From contig NZ_WMID02000014.1 in NCBI RefSeq assembly GCF_009711165.2, positions 62,001 to 126,000 of the forward strand: 64,000 nucleotides of DNA, in the 5' to 3' direction. Shown here in pieces: positions 16,951 through 25,821 of this stretch; the first letter of the stretch is position 1, and the number at the start of each line of letters is the position of its first letter. The translations under genes and the position numbers were made by a program. The notes beneath the pieces were generated by a model, which saw nothing but the letters and a program-made list of their open reading frames with translations, was not told where the DNA came from and made no database searches. Origin of the DNA: Flavobacterium sp. MC2016-06. GTDB taxonomy: Bacteria; Bacteroidota; Bacteroidia; Flavobacteriales; Flavobacteriaceae.

Positions 16951-17852
16951 AAAAACTCGTTTATTTTTTATTTGCCGTTTTACTTTTTTCTTGTAATTCT
17001 AAAGACAAAAACAACTCTAATAACGATGCTCTTACAGCTCAAAACAAAGAAATAAGAACAGACTTATATGGCTCATGGGTTGGGGATTTTCTTGCTGAAG
17101 AAAGAAATGAAGAAACAGAATCATCTGAGAACACAACAAATAAGATCAATATCTTAATTAAAAAAATAACAGCCTCTGAAGTTACAGGACAAAGTATTGT
17201 AGCTGGAAACAGCAGACCTCTTAAAGGTTTTATGAAAAAAATAGGAAACACGCTGTCTTTCACACTCAAAGAACCTGGAGATGACAAAAATGATGGTGTT
17301 TTTACTTTTGAAATAAAAAATGATACGCTAGTAGGAACTTGGACAGCTTATAATACTAAAAAAGCAGTAACCAAAAGAAGTTTTGAACTCTCTAAAAAAG
17401 AGTTTCAATATGATCCGACAGTTATGCTTTCTGAAGATAAATATGTTGACTGGCAAAATCCGAAAGTAGAAAAAGAAAAAAATGGGATACTAGCAAGTGA
17501 TACTATTCCGGAAGACAATGAAGAATATGATGAGGCTAGCGGTATAACTTTGTACAGACAAGCTTCTGAAAGTGTATATCAAATCAATTCATCAACAGAA
17601 AAACTAAAAGAAAGCCAATTAAAGAATCTAAAGAAACTCGATTTAGAAATTCTGCGAAATACCATTTTTGCCAGACATGGTCTTACTTTTAAAACCAAAA
17701 CGGTACGTCAATTTTTTGATTTTGTGGATTGGTACATTCCAGTTTCAACCAATGTTGACGATAAATTAACTGAAACAGAAAAACAAAATATTGTACTATT
17801 AAAACGTTTTGAAAAATACGCTACTGATAATTATGATTCTTTTGGAAGGTAA
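16947..17852 (+). CDS. Lipoprotein with C-terminal YARHG domain
   Basis: 301 aa. An SPII signal (FLFAVLLFSC, Cys16) is followed by an N-terminal beta domain (GSWVGDFLAEE ... GNTLSFTLKEPGDD ... GTWTAYNTKK), which looks like a small lipocalin/DUF-type barrel. The C-terminus has LDLEILRNTIFARHGLTFKT, the YARHG extracellular domain signature. The function is unknown; it is probably surface- or periplasm-facing. It overlaps the DUF2306 gene by four bases. Confidence 0.78.
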   Translation: MKKLVYFLFAVLLFSCNSKDKNNSNNDALTAQNKEIRTDLYGSWVGDFLAEERNEETESSENTTNKINILIKKITASEVTGQSIVAGNSRPLKGFMKKIGNTLSFTLKEPGDDKNDGVFTFEIKNDTLVGTWTAYNTKKAVTKRSFELSKKEFQYDPTVMLSEDKYVDWQNPKVEKEKNGILASDTIPEDNEEYDEASGITLYRQASESVYQINSSTEKLKESQLKNLKKLDLEILRNTIFARHGLTFKTKTVRQFFDFVDWYIPVSTNVDDKLTETEKQNIVLLKRFEKYATDNYDSFGR

Positions 17853-17869
17853 AAAATAACATACATTTG

Positions 17870-17963
17870 ATTTCCTGCAAGGTTTCAAAAACCTTGTAGG
17901 TATTTCATTCAAGTAAGAACTTACACAAACATACCTACAAGGTTTTTGAAACCTTGCAGGAAA
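17870..17963. repeat. CCTGCAAGG palindromic element, copy 2
   Basis: A long inverted repeat opening ATTTCCTGCAAGGTTTC and closing ACCTTGCAGGAAAC. It matches 16164-16256, including the loop words AAGTAAGAACTTA. It may also end transcripts of both converging genes. Confidence 0.8.
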
Positions 17964-17976
17964 CTTAAAAAAATCC

Positions 17977-18639
17977 TTAGCGTGGATTTTCTTCAAAATA
18001 TCGAGCTTCTATTCGTTTAATGTCTTTGATTGAACTTCTTGCCCAAGACAAACGTTTTTCGAGAATTTCTTCATCAGACAACTGCCAAGCAATATCTGAA
18101 TTGCGTAATCTATTAGTAAGATTTTGAATGATAATGGCTGCCGAAACAGAAATGTTTAAACTCTCTGTAAAACCAACCATTGGTATTTTAAGAAAACCAT
18201 CGGCTTTATCTAAAATTTCCTGCGAAAGTCCGTCGCGTTCAGTACCGAAGAATAATGCGCTTGGTTTTGTAATATCAAAATCTTCCAGCAAGCAGTCATT
18301 CTCATGAGGCGTTGTAGCAATAATTTGATATCCTTGATTTTTTAAAGTAGAAACACAATTGGTAATAGAATCAAACTGATTGATATCTACCCATTTTTGA
18401 GCGCCCATTGCAATTTCTTTATCGATTCTTTTTCCATAACGCTGTTCTATAACATTAAGTTCCTGAATCCCAAAAACTTCACAGCTGCGCATAACTGCAC
18501 TTGTATTATGCATCTGAAAAACATCTTCTACTGCAATCGTAAAATGCTTGGTGCGAGTAGCCAAAACATTTAGAAATCTTTCTTTACGGTTATCTGTTAA
18601 TATATTTTCAAGAAAAGCGAGGTAATCTAAATCAATCAT
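17977..18639 (-). CDS. trmH: tRNA (guanosine-2'-O-)-methyltransferase, TrmH type
   Basis: 220 aa, SPOUT fold. Conserved motif 1 (MHNTSAVMRSCEVFGIQELNV), motif 2 (ALFFGTERDGLSQEILDKAD) and motif 3 (IPMVGFTESLNISVSAAI) form the trefoil-knot SAM site. The order and spacing resemble E. coli TrmH, which methylates G18 in the tRNA D-loop. Other SpoU enzymes are similar, so the exact target is inferred. The C-terminal charged helices probably bind tRNA. Confidence 0.82.
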   Translation of the reverse strand: MIDLDYLAFLENILTDNRKERFLNVLATRTKHFTIAVEDVFQMHNTSAVMRSCEVFGIQELNVIEQRYGKRIDKEIAMGAQKWVDINQFDSITNCVSTLKNQGYQIIATTPHENDCLLEDFDITKPSALFFGTERDGLSQEILDKADGFLKIPMVGFTESLNISVSAAIIIQNLTNRLRNSDIAWQLSDEEILEKRLSWARSSIKDIKRIEARYFEENPR

Positions 18640-18693
18640 TATAGTTTTATTTGTCGCAAAAATACTAAAAAAGAATTGTTTGCAAAGCGGTCG

Positions 18694-19668
18694 TTAATTT
18701 CTGCCGGCCAGCTGTCCAATTAGTTTCTCGTCAAATTTTTGGTATAAATTATTGACCTTAGCAATATCTATTGTCACGTTTTCATTTATAAAAGAATCAC
18801 CCGTAAAGTCGTTCTTGCTATTTTTTGAATGCTTTTTTAAACGTTCATACATTTGGTCAACTTCTTCTATATAATAATCAGCATCAATTGCAGCAATAAA
18901 TTTTTCTAAAATAAATCTCATTCCTTCATTATAATTAAAGGCAGAAACATTGCTGTCTTTTTCATAAAAATCAGAATAAGCTTCAAAATATTTTTCGAGG
19001 ACGACTGCCCTATATTGGTAAAAATTAATTTCTTCCATTTCCTGATCGCTGATTCCAAAAATAGATGCCGGAAGTAAATTAGGCACCATATGCATTCCTT
19101 TAAGTTTCGAATGTGATTTTAATACTTCAATCGGATTTCTATAAAGTAAAACAAAAGGTAGTTCTGGAAAAATTGATCTTAATTCTGAAGCTTCAAAAAT
19201 GTGCCAAGAATCAAGTTTTACGACTAAATTTTTTTCTTCTACAAATCTTTTTTGCCCTAATAAGGCTATGACTGCTTTTAGCAAAATCCTTTTTTTATCT
19301 AAATCAAAGAGATCGCTCCTTAAAACTTGATCAATAATTGGAGCTTCTGCAACTACTATATTTTGCGGAGAAACGGCTAAAGATTGCGCCAGCATTGTAG
19401 AACCACATCTTGAGATATGAAATACAAATGCTTTTAATGCAGCAGCATCCAATTGTTCAGACCAATCTATTAGATTTTGTACAGTACTTACAACTTTATA
19501 TTTTTTTGAATTATGGGGATAAATGGCACACTTCATCAATGTTTCTTCAAAAAAAGGATCTAAATATCTTTTGTCTCCTAAATAAATCCATTCAAAATAT
19601 ACGTCTCCATCTTTTTCAATTAATTTATTGGGAATCCAATGTAAAAGAGGATGATCACTATTTTCCAT
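18694..19668 (-). CDS. Sulfotransferase-family protein
   Basis: 324 aa. The PAPS-binding loop is FHISRCGSTMLAQSL (residues about 83-97) and the 3'-phosphate motif is FVLLYRNPIEVLKSHSK, both as in the sulfotransferase superfamily. The acceptor is unknown. It lies 29 bases downstream of an adenylylsulfate kinase gene on the same strand, which would supply PAPS; the pair looks like a dedicated sulfation unit. No ATP sulfurylase or other sulfate-assimilation gene is nearby. Confidence 0.75.
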   Translation of the reverse strand: MENSDHPLLHWIPNKLIEKDGDVYFEWIYLGDKRYLDPFFEETLMKCAIYPHNSKKYKVVSTVQNLIDWSEQLDAAALKAFVFHISRCGSTMLAQSLAVSPQNIVVAEAPIIDQVLRSDLFDLDKKRILLKAVIALLGQKRFVEEKNLVVKLDSWHIFEASELRSIFPELPFVLLYRNPIEVLKSHSKLKGMHMVPNLLPASIFGISDQEMEEINFYQYRAVVLEKYFEAYSDFYEKDSNVSAFNYNEGMRFILEKFIAAIDADYYIEEVDQMYERLKKHSKNSKNDFTGDSFINENVTIDIAKVNNLYQKFDEKLIGQLAGRN

Positions 19669-19697
19669 ATCTTATTTTGTTTGTAAAGTGTATTTTT

Positions 19698-20231
19698 TCA
19701 GACACGATTAGATAAGTTATTCATAATAAACGAATACAGTTTATTGGTAGAAATTAACTCTGATTCTAAATCTGTTTTCAATGTTAAATCTGCCTTTAGC
19801 GGAACTTCGTAAACATCGCTTATTCCTGTAAAGTTTTTTATTTTATTATGATCATTATCTGGAAGTAAGGCTTGTTTATACAATCCTTTTGGATCTCTTT
19901 TTATAAGATTGTCTATCGAGCAGTCTACAAAAACTGTCTTAACAAAATTATGCTGGCTTATTTCGTTTCGCAAATCTTCGTAAGGATTTATTACAGACAT
20001 CAAAACAATAACTTCCGACTGTACAAAATCTTTTCCTACACTAAAAAGGCGTCTAACATTTTCACATCTGTCGTCTTTTGAAAAACCAAGATCTTTGCAA
20101 AGTGTTTTTCTATAAATGTCACCATCTACTATTTCTACTTTGTGTCCTTTCTTTACCAGCAAATGCTCAACATTCTTGGCCAATGTAGTTTTTCCTGAAC
20201 CCGATAAACCTGTAAATTGTATTAGTATCAT
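19698..20231 (-). CDS. cysC: Adenylylsulfate (APS) kinase
   Basis: 177 aa. It phosphorylates APS to PAPS. The P-loop GLSGSGKTT (residues 8-16), the DGD motif with an FSKDDRCENVRR region (APS binding) and the RDPKGLYKQAL ... NFTGISDVYEVP segment of APS kinases are all present. It directly precedes the sulfotransferase gene, so its PAPS probably feeds sulfation rather than cysteine synthesis. Confidence 0.85.
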   Translation of the reverse strand: MILIQFTGLSGSGKTTLAKNVEHLLVKKGHKVEIVDGDIYRKTLCKDLGFSKDDRCENVRRLFSVGKDFVQSEVIVLMSVINPYEDLRNEISQHNFVKTVFVDCSIDNLIKRDPKGLYKQALLPDNDHNKIKNFTGISDVYEVPLKADLTLKTDLESELISTNKLYSFIMNNLSNRV

Positions 20232-20398
20232 TTAAAAATATTTTTTGCCTGCAAAACCAAAGTGATAAAAATCAATATCTTGACTTTTATTTATAGTAAA
20301 AATACTAAAAAAACAAGTACGCTAATCAATTCATTTTTATAAAATGGTTATATATTTTAATTAAGAATTGATTATTTTTATTTTTTAGAAAAAACAAA

Positions 20399-21088
20399 AT
20401 GAAAAAAAAATTAGTCGTTTTAACCGGCGCAGGAATTAGTGCAGAAAGCGGTATTAAAACTTTTCGTGACAGCGATGGTTTATGGGAAGGTCATGATGTT
20501 ATGGAAGTTGCAACTCCCGAAGGCTGGCATAAAAATCAGGAATTGGTTTTAGATTTTTATAATAAAAGACGCCAGCAGCTGAAAGAGGTTAAACCAAATT
20601 TAGGACATCAAATTTTAGCCGAATTGGAACAGGATTTTGATGTACATATTATTACGCAGAATGTTGATGATTTACACGAACGCGCTGGAAGTACAAAAGT
20701 GCTGCATTTGCATGGAGAATTGCTAAAAGTACGAAGTACTCGAAACAAAAATCATATTTTAGATTGGTCGGATGATTTATTTACGGGCGATTTTGATGAA
20801 AACGGACATCAATTACGACCGCATATTGTTTGGTTTGGCGAAGAAGTTCCTGCTCTTGAAGAAGCGATTAAAATTGTTGAAGAGGCTGATTATTTTGCAG
20901 TAATCGGAACTTCGCTCCAAGTATATCCTGCGGCGGGATTAATTTCATACACCTATAGTACAACGCCAGTCTTTTATATTGATCCAAAACCAATTGCAAT
21001 TCCTAATATTAGAAATAAAGTCGAAACGATTGCAAAAATTGCATCAGAAGGTGTAGCGGTTTTAAGAGATAGACTAAATTCAATTTAA
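20399..21088 (+). CDS. Sir2-family NAD-dependent protein deacylase without zinc cysteines
   Basis: 229 aa. GAGISAESGIKTFRDSDGLW, TQNVDDLH, LHLHGELL (catalytic His) and IGTSLQVYPAAGL give a complete NAD-binding sirtuin core. The YxxR motif of SIRT5/CobB-type desuccinylases is present in LDFYNKRRQ. The protein contains no cysteine at all, so the usual zinc-binding Cys residues are missing: the module reads VRSTRNKNHILDW ... LRPHIVWFGE. Substrate range (acetyl or succinyl) is inferred. Confidence 0.88.
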   Translation: MKKKLVVLTGAGISAESGIKTFRDSDGLWEGHDVMEVATPEGWHKNQELVLDFYNKRRQQLKEVKPNLGHQILAELEQDFDVHIITQNVDDLHERAGSTKVLHLHGELLKVRSTRNKNHILDWSDDLFTGDFDENGHQLRPHIVWFGEEVPALEEAIKIVEEADYFAVIGTSLQVYPAAGLISYTYSTTPVFYIDPKPIAIPNIRNKVETIAKIASEGVAVLRDRLNSI

Positions 21089-21134
21089 AAGTACAATTGG
21101 TACTTTTGTTTACCTCTAATCGCCAAATTCTGTT

Positions 21135-21142
21135 TATATTTG
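21135..21142 (+). promoter_or_regulatory. -7 box of purB
   Basis: TATATTTG fits TAnnTTTG, 24 bases before the ATG at 21167. A TTG lying inside this box at 21140 is in frame with purB but cannot be the start if this promoter is used. Confidence 0.6.
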
Positions 21143-21166
21143 CACCTTTCGAAAAACAACATAACA

Positions 21167-22513
21167 ATGACTACTTTAAACGAATTGAATGCTATATCGC
21201 CAATTGACGGAAGATATAGAAATAAAACCCTTTCATTAGCGCCTTTTTTCTCTGAAGAAGCTTTAATTAAATACCGTGTATTAGTTGAAATCGAGTACTT
21301 TATTGCTTTATGCGAAGTGCCTTTGCCGCAGCTTGCAGACGTAAATTCAAATTTATTTGACAGCTTGCGTAACATCTACAAAAACTTTTCTACTGAAGAT
21401 GCTCTTTGGATCAAGGAAACAGAAAAAGTAACGAATCATGATGTAAAAGCGGTTGAATATTTTATTAAAGATGCTTTTGAAAAATTGGGATTATCTCAAT
21501 ACAAAGAGTTTATTCACTTCGGTTTAACTTCTCAAGATATTAATAATACTGCCATTCCGCTTTCTACAAAAGAAGCTTTTGAGCAGGTTTATATGCCTTC
21601 TTTAATTTCTTTAATTTCTAAATTGAAAGAGTTAAGTGTTGAATGGAGGGATATTCCAATGTTAGCTCGTACGCACGGACAACCTGCTTCTCCTACTCGT
21701 TTAGGAAAAGAATTTTTGGTTTTTGTAGAGCGTTTAGAAGAGCAGATGCGTTTGTTATTCAACATTCCGTTTGCTGGTAAATTTGGTGGTGCAACAGGAA
21801 ACTACAATGCACATCATGTAGCGTATCCGCAAATTGACTGGAAACAATTCGGAACTAAATTTGTTGAGGCTGGTCTTGGTTTACACCATTCTTTCCCTAC
21901 AACTCAAATTGAACATTACGATCATTTTGCAGCATTTTTTGATGCTTTAAAAAGAATCAACAATATTATTATCGATTTAGATCGTGATATCTGGACGTAT
22001 GTTTCGATGGAATATTTTAAACAAAAAATTAAAGCGGGTGAAATTGGATCTTCTGCAATGCCACATAAAGTAAACCCGATTGATTTTGAAAATTCTGAAG
22101 GTAACTTAGGTATGGCAAATGCTATTTTTGAACATTTGGCTGCTAAATTACCTATCTCAAGATTACAGCGTGATTTGACTGACAGTACTGTTTTACGTAA
22201 TATTGGCGTTCCAATAGGACACACTATTATTGCTTTTGAAGCTACTTTAAAAGGTTTAAACAAATTGCTTTTAAACAAAGATAAATTTGCTGAAGATTTG
22301 GAGAAAAACTGGGCTGTTGTTGCCGAGGCAATTCAGACTATTTTACGTCGTGAAGCGTATCCAAATCCTTACGAAGCTTTGAAAGGTTTAACGAGAACTA
22401 ATGAGGCTATTGACAAAAAAGCAATTCATGATTTTATTGCGACTTTGGAAGTTTCTGATGCTATAAAAGCTGAATTAATGCAGATAACACCTAGTAATTT
22501 CACAGGAATTTAG
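21167..22513 (+). CDS. purB: Adenylosuccinate lyase
   Basis: 448 aa. It splits SAICAR and adenylosuccinate, releasing fumarate, in purine synthesis. The family signature GSSAMPHKVNPIDFENSEGN is intact, as are TSQDINNTA and ARTHGQPASPT with the catalytic His. It is of the longer E. coli-like subclass. The start at ATG 21167 (MTTLNELNAISPIDGRY) is chosen because it begins the family N-terminus and follows the -7 box; an in-frame TTG nine codons upstream is rejected. Confidence 0.97.
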   Translation: MTTLNELNAISPIDGRYRNKTLSLAPFFSEEALIKYRVLVEIEYFIALCEVPLPQLADVNSNLFDSLRNIYKNFSTEDALWIKETEKVTNHDVKAVEYFIKDAFEKLGLSQYKEFIHFGLTSQDINNTAIPLSTKEAFEQVYMPSLISLISKLKELSVEWRDIPMLARTHGQPASPTRLGKEFLVFVERLEEQMRLLFNIPFAGKFGGATGNYNAHHVAYPQIDWKQFGTKFVEAGLGLHHSFPTTQIEHYDHFAAFFDALKRINNIIIDLDRDIWTYVSMEYFKQKIKAGEIGSSAMPHKVNPIDFENSEGNLGMANAIFEHLAAKLPISRLQRDLTDSTVLRNIGVPIGHTIIAFEATLKGLNKLLLNKDKFAEDLEKNWAVVAEAIQTILRREAYPNPYEALKGLTRTNEAIDKKAIHDFIATLEVSDAIKAELMQITPSNFTGI

Positions 22514-22535
22514 ACAAACCTAAAAATATTTTACA

Positions 22536-22567
22536 AAAAAAAGCTATCTTTAACGATAGCTTTTTTT
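22536..22567 (+). terminator. Terminator of purB
   Basis: AAGCTATC pairs with GATAGCTT across a six-base loop, followed by a T-run. Confidence 0.85.
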
Positions 22568-22586
22568 ATTTAATACAATTGGAAGT

Positions 22587-22717
22587 TAGCCCAGATTACT
22601 TCACTTAGCTTTTATTGTCATAGGAGTTCAGTGAATTACATTTAAAATGAAAAGCCTTTTACTCAAAAAACTATATTTTTTTGAGTAAAAGCTTGAAATG
22701 GAAAGCTGGATTAAGCT
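22587..22717 (+). repeat. TAGCCCCGAT...AGCGGGA element, copy E (long form, plus orientation)
   Basis: It opens TAGCCCAGATTACTTCAC, contains GGAGTTCAGTGAATT, then a central hairpin TTTTACTCAAAAAA...TTTTTTGAGTAAAA, and ends GGAAAGCTGGATTAAGCT. It matches the complement of copy B (14298-14417) in both ends and in the internal block, while the central hairpin sequence differs. Confidence 0.78.
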
Positions 22718-22738
22718 CCTGAAAAAAAACACTCTTTT

Positions 22739-24979
22739 ATGATTGCCTTAAATGCCACTGCAGAAACTACGCACCATTTACAACCTTTAATTAGCGACTT
22801 GGGATTAATCCTGATGACTGCTGGAATTGCTGTACTATTATTTAAAAAAATGAAACAGCCTCTGGTTTTGGGTTATTTAATTGCTGGTTTTTTAGCAGGT
22901 AATCATTTTGAATTTTTCCCTTCTATTTCTGAGATGAAAAGCGTTGAGGTCTGGGCTGAAATTGGGGTTATCTTTTTGCTTTTTAGTTTAGGGCTCGAGT
23001 TTAGTTTTAAGAAATTAATGAAAGTTGGCGGAACGGCTTCGATTACTGCTATCACACAAATAATTTCGATGGTTGTTATTGGCTATTTAGTCGGCCAATG
23101 GATGGGATGGGCTAAGATGGACAGTATTTTTCTTGGGGTAATTTTATCGATTTCTTCCACTACAATTATCTTAAAAACCTTTGATGAGTTGGGCGTAAAG
23201 GCTCAGAAATTTGCCGGAATTGTTATTGGTTCGCTGATTGTACAGGATATTGTCGCAATCTTGATGATGGTTTTACTTTCTACAATTGCTGTAAGCCAGC
23301 AATTTTCGGGCAGCGAATTGATGATGTCTGTTTTAAAATTGGTTTTCTTTTTAACGGCTTGGTTTCTTGGTGGTATCTTTTTTATACCAACATTGCTTAA
23401 AAAAGCCAAACATTTATTAACAGATGAAATGCTGCTTATTATCTCGCTTGCTTTATGCTTAGTTATGGTAATTTTTGCAGCAAATGTTGGTTTTTCGCCT
23501 GCTTTAGGAGCTTTTATAATGGGATCTATTATTGCCGAAACGACTCAGGCTGAACATATAGAACATTTGATAAAACCGGTTAAAGATTTATTTGGTGCCA
23601 TTTTCTTTGTATCTGTTGGAATGTTAATTAACCCAACAATGCTTTATGATCATGCGGTTCCTGTTGCTATTTTAACCTTTGTAACAATTATTGGGCAATC
23701 TGTAAGTTCTACAATTGGGGCTTTATTGGCAGGACAGCCTTTAAAACAATCTGTGCAAACGGGAATGAGTTTATCGCAGATTGGTGAATTTTCTTTTATT
23801 ATTGCAACACTCGGAATGACACTAAATGTTACGAGTTCGTTTTTATATCCGGTTGTCGTTGCCGTTTCGGCTGTTACCACTTTTACGACTCCTTTTATGG
23901 TAAAATATGCGGTACCTTTTTCGGAACTTTTAGAACGTAAGCTGCCTAAAAAATGGATTAAAAATATTAATCGTTACAGCGTAAATGCGCAAGCGATAAA
24001 ATCTGTCAGCACTTGGCAGAAAGTACTTAATGCTTACATTATTCAAATTATATTACATACTATTATTATCACGGCGGTTATTTTATTGTCGTCTAAATTT
24101 ATAGCGCCTTTAGTGGCCGATACTAGATTTGGAAACACTTTGGGTGCCTTAATTACTTTGGTTGTTATTGCTCCGTTTTTGTGGGCACTTTCGCTGCGTC
24201 GTGTGGCGGAAGAAGAGGTTGAAACTTTATGGGAAGAACGCAAATACCGCGGTGCTCTTTTGATGTTGATTTTAATTAGAATGAGCCTTGGTTTATTCTT
24301 CGTAGGTTTTTTATTGAATATCTTTTTCTCTCCTTTAATTGCTTTTATTGCCTTGATTATTGCTATTGGAGCGTATCAAATATTTCCTAAAAAACTAAAT
24401 GAGCAATATCATAAAATAGAAAATCACTTTTTGAAAAATCTAAATGATCGTGAAAACAAAAAAATTGACAGAAGATATGCTAATTTGATGCCTTGGGACG
24501 GTCACATGTCTTTTTTTGATATTGGTAAGGAATCTAATCTGGCAGGTAAAACTCTTGAAGAATTGAGAATGCGAGAGCAGTTAGGAATCAATATTGCTTA
24601 CATAAAAAGAGGTGACGTAACGATCCCAATTCCAACTAAAAATGAACGTTTATTTCCTGGTGATGAGGTTTGTATAATTGGTACGGATGCTCAAGTTACT
24701 GCGTTTACAAAATACTTGGATCAAAATGAAATTGAGGCTCCAGAAAAAGTAGAAGAATCTGATATTGTACTGCGCCAGCTTGAAGTTGCTTCTCAAGAAG
24801 AATTTATTCAAAAAAGTATTGGTCAATTTAGAACTAAAACTAACGGAATGGTGGTTGGAATTGAACGCAACGGGAATCGCATTTTAAATCCTGAATCTAG
24901 TTTAGTTTTAGAGAAAAACGACATTCTTTGGGTTGTTGGAGATAAAAAAAGAATGATCAATTTATTGAAGATGAAATAA
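22739..24979 (+). CDS. CPA2-type monovalent cation:proton antiporter with TrkA-C domains
   Basis: 746 aa. The N-terminal Na+/H+ exchanger domain (about residues 15-385, a dozen or so helices) has the LVLGYLIAGFLAG and LLFSLGLEFSFKKL motifs of KefB/KefC-like antiporters. A second hydrophobic block (about 430-550) follows. The cytoplasmic C-terminus holds TrkA-C-like ligand-binding modules (ELRMREQLGINIAYIKRG ... LFPGDEVCIIGT, and a later VLEKNDILWVVGD). It probably exports K+ or Na+ in exchange for protons under ligand control; the ion is not decidable here. Confidence 0.88.
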   Translation: MIALNATAETTHHLQPLISDLGLILMTAGIAVLLFKKMKQPLVLGYLIAGFLAGNHFEFFPSISEMKSVEVWAEIGVIFLLFSLGLEFSFKKLMKVGGTASITAITQIISMVVIGYLVGQWMGWAKMDSIFLGVILSISSTTIILKTFDELGVKAQKFAGIVIGSLIVQDIVAILMMVLLSTIAVSQQFSGSELMMSVLKLVFFLTAWFLGGIFFIPTLLKKAKHLLTDEMLLIISLALCLVMVIFAANVGFSPALGAFIMGSIIAETTQAEHIEHLIKPVKDLFGAIFFVSVGMLINPTMLYDHAVPVAILTFVTIIGQSVSSTIGALLAGQPLKQSVQTGMSLSQIGEFSFIIATLGMTLNVTSSFLYPVVVAVSAVTTFTTPFMVKYAVPFSELLERKLPKKWIKNINRYSVNAQAIKSVSTWQKVLNAYIIQIILHTIIITAVILLSSKFIAPLVADTRFGNTLGALITLVVIAPFLWALSLRRVAEEEVETLWEERKYRGALLMLILIRMSLGLFFVGFLLNIFFSPLIAFIALIIAIGAYQIFPKKLNEQYHKIENHFLKNLNDRENKKIDRRYANLMPWDGHMSFFDIGKESNLAGKTLEELRMREQLGINIAYIKRGDVTIPIPTKNERLFPGDEVCIIGTDAQVTAFTKYLDQNEIEAPEKVEESDIVLRQLEVASQEEFIQKSIGQFRTKTNGMVVGIERNGNRILNPESSLVLEKNDILWVVGDKKRMINLLKMK

Positions 24980-25008
24980 GATTTCTTTTTTAGAAGAAGT
25001 CATTAAAA

Positions 25009-25050
25009 AAGGTTCTAAGTCTTAAGAAAAACTCTTAAACTTAGAACCTT
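25009..25050. terminator. Shared terminator of the converging antiporter and peroxiredoxin genes
   Basis: AAGGTTCTAAGT (25009-25020) is complementary to ACTTAGAACCTT (25039-25050), with an inner CTTAAG...CTTAA. It sits between the two converging stops. Confidence 0.75.
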
Positions 25051-25072
25051 AAATTTTATAAGCTCAAAAAGA

Positions 25073-25711
25073 CTATTTATTTGGCTGCGGTGTCATACGC
25101 AAATATGGTTTTATCGGCGTGTGTCCTTTTGGGAATTTTGCCGGAATGTCGCTGTCTGGAACTGCAGGCGTGATTACTACATCTTCTCCGTCTTTCCAAT
25201 TGGCTGGAGTTGCTACACTGTAATTTGCCGTTAATTGCAAACTATCTATAACGCGAAGTAATTCGTCAAAATTTCTTCCTGTAGAAGCAGGATACGTTAG
25301 CGTCAATTTTATTTTTTTATCAGCACCAATTACAAATACAGAACGTACCGTAAATTTTTCGCTTGCATTTGGGTGAAGCATATCGTATAAAGTTGCAATC
25401 TTTTTATCCTCGTCTGCAATAATTGGGAAATTTACTTCTGTATTTTGAGTTTCGTTAATGTCTTTAATCCACTCTAAGTGAGAAGCTAATCCGTCTACAC
25501 TTAGTGCAATAACTTTTGTATTTCTTTTGGTAAATTCCGGAACATAATTGGCTACAGTTCCCAATTCAGTTGTACAAACAGGAGTAAAATCTGCTGGATG
25601 CGAAAATAATACACCCCAAGAATCACCTAACCATTCGTGAAAATTAATTGGTCCTTGAGTAGTTTCTGCATGAAAATCTGGAGCTATATCGCCTAATCTT
25701 AATGTTGACAT
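25073..25711 (-). CDS. 1-Cys peroxiredoxin (Prx6 type)
   Basis: 212 aa. It reduces hydrogen peroxide and organic peroxides. The catalytic motif is HPADFTPVCTTE with Cys46; this is the only cysteine, and there is the long C-terminal extension (DGEDVVITPAVPDSDIPAKF) of the Prx6 subfamily, so it is of the 1-Cys kind and needs an outside reductant. Cytosolic. It is monocistronic; no OxyR gene is nearby. Confidence 0.93.
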   Translation of the reverse strand: MSTLRLGDIAPDFHAETTQGPINFHEWLGDSWGVLFSHPADFTPVCTTELGTVANYVPEFTKRNTKVIALSVDGLASHLEWIKDINETQNTEVNFPIIADEDKKIATLYDMLHPNASEKFTVRSVFVIGADKKIKLTLTYPASTGRNFDELLRVIDSLQLTANYSVATPANWKDGEDVVITPAVPDSDIPAKFPKGHTPIKPYLRMTPQPNK

Positions 25712-25821
25712 AATTTAATTTTTTAGTTCCTCTAAAATTAACTAAAAAACACATAGAGAAAACAACTAAAATTTAAAAAAAAGTTAAAATTCTACTTTCT
25801 CTATCTAATTAATATTTTAAA

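Noticed and set aside
16164..17963. Composite transposon made of the two flanking palindromes
   Set aside because: No transposase is present, and the palindromes carry no visible target duplications. They belong to a general intergenic repeat class, so I keep only the observation.
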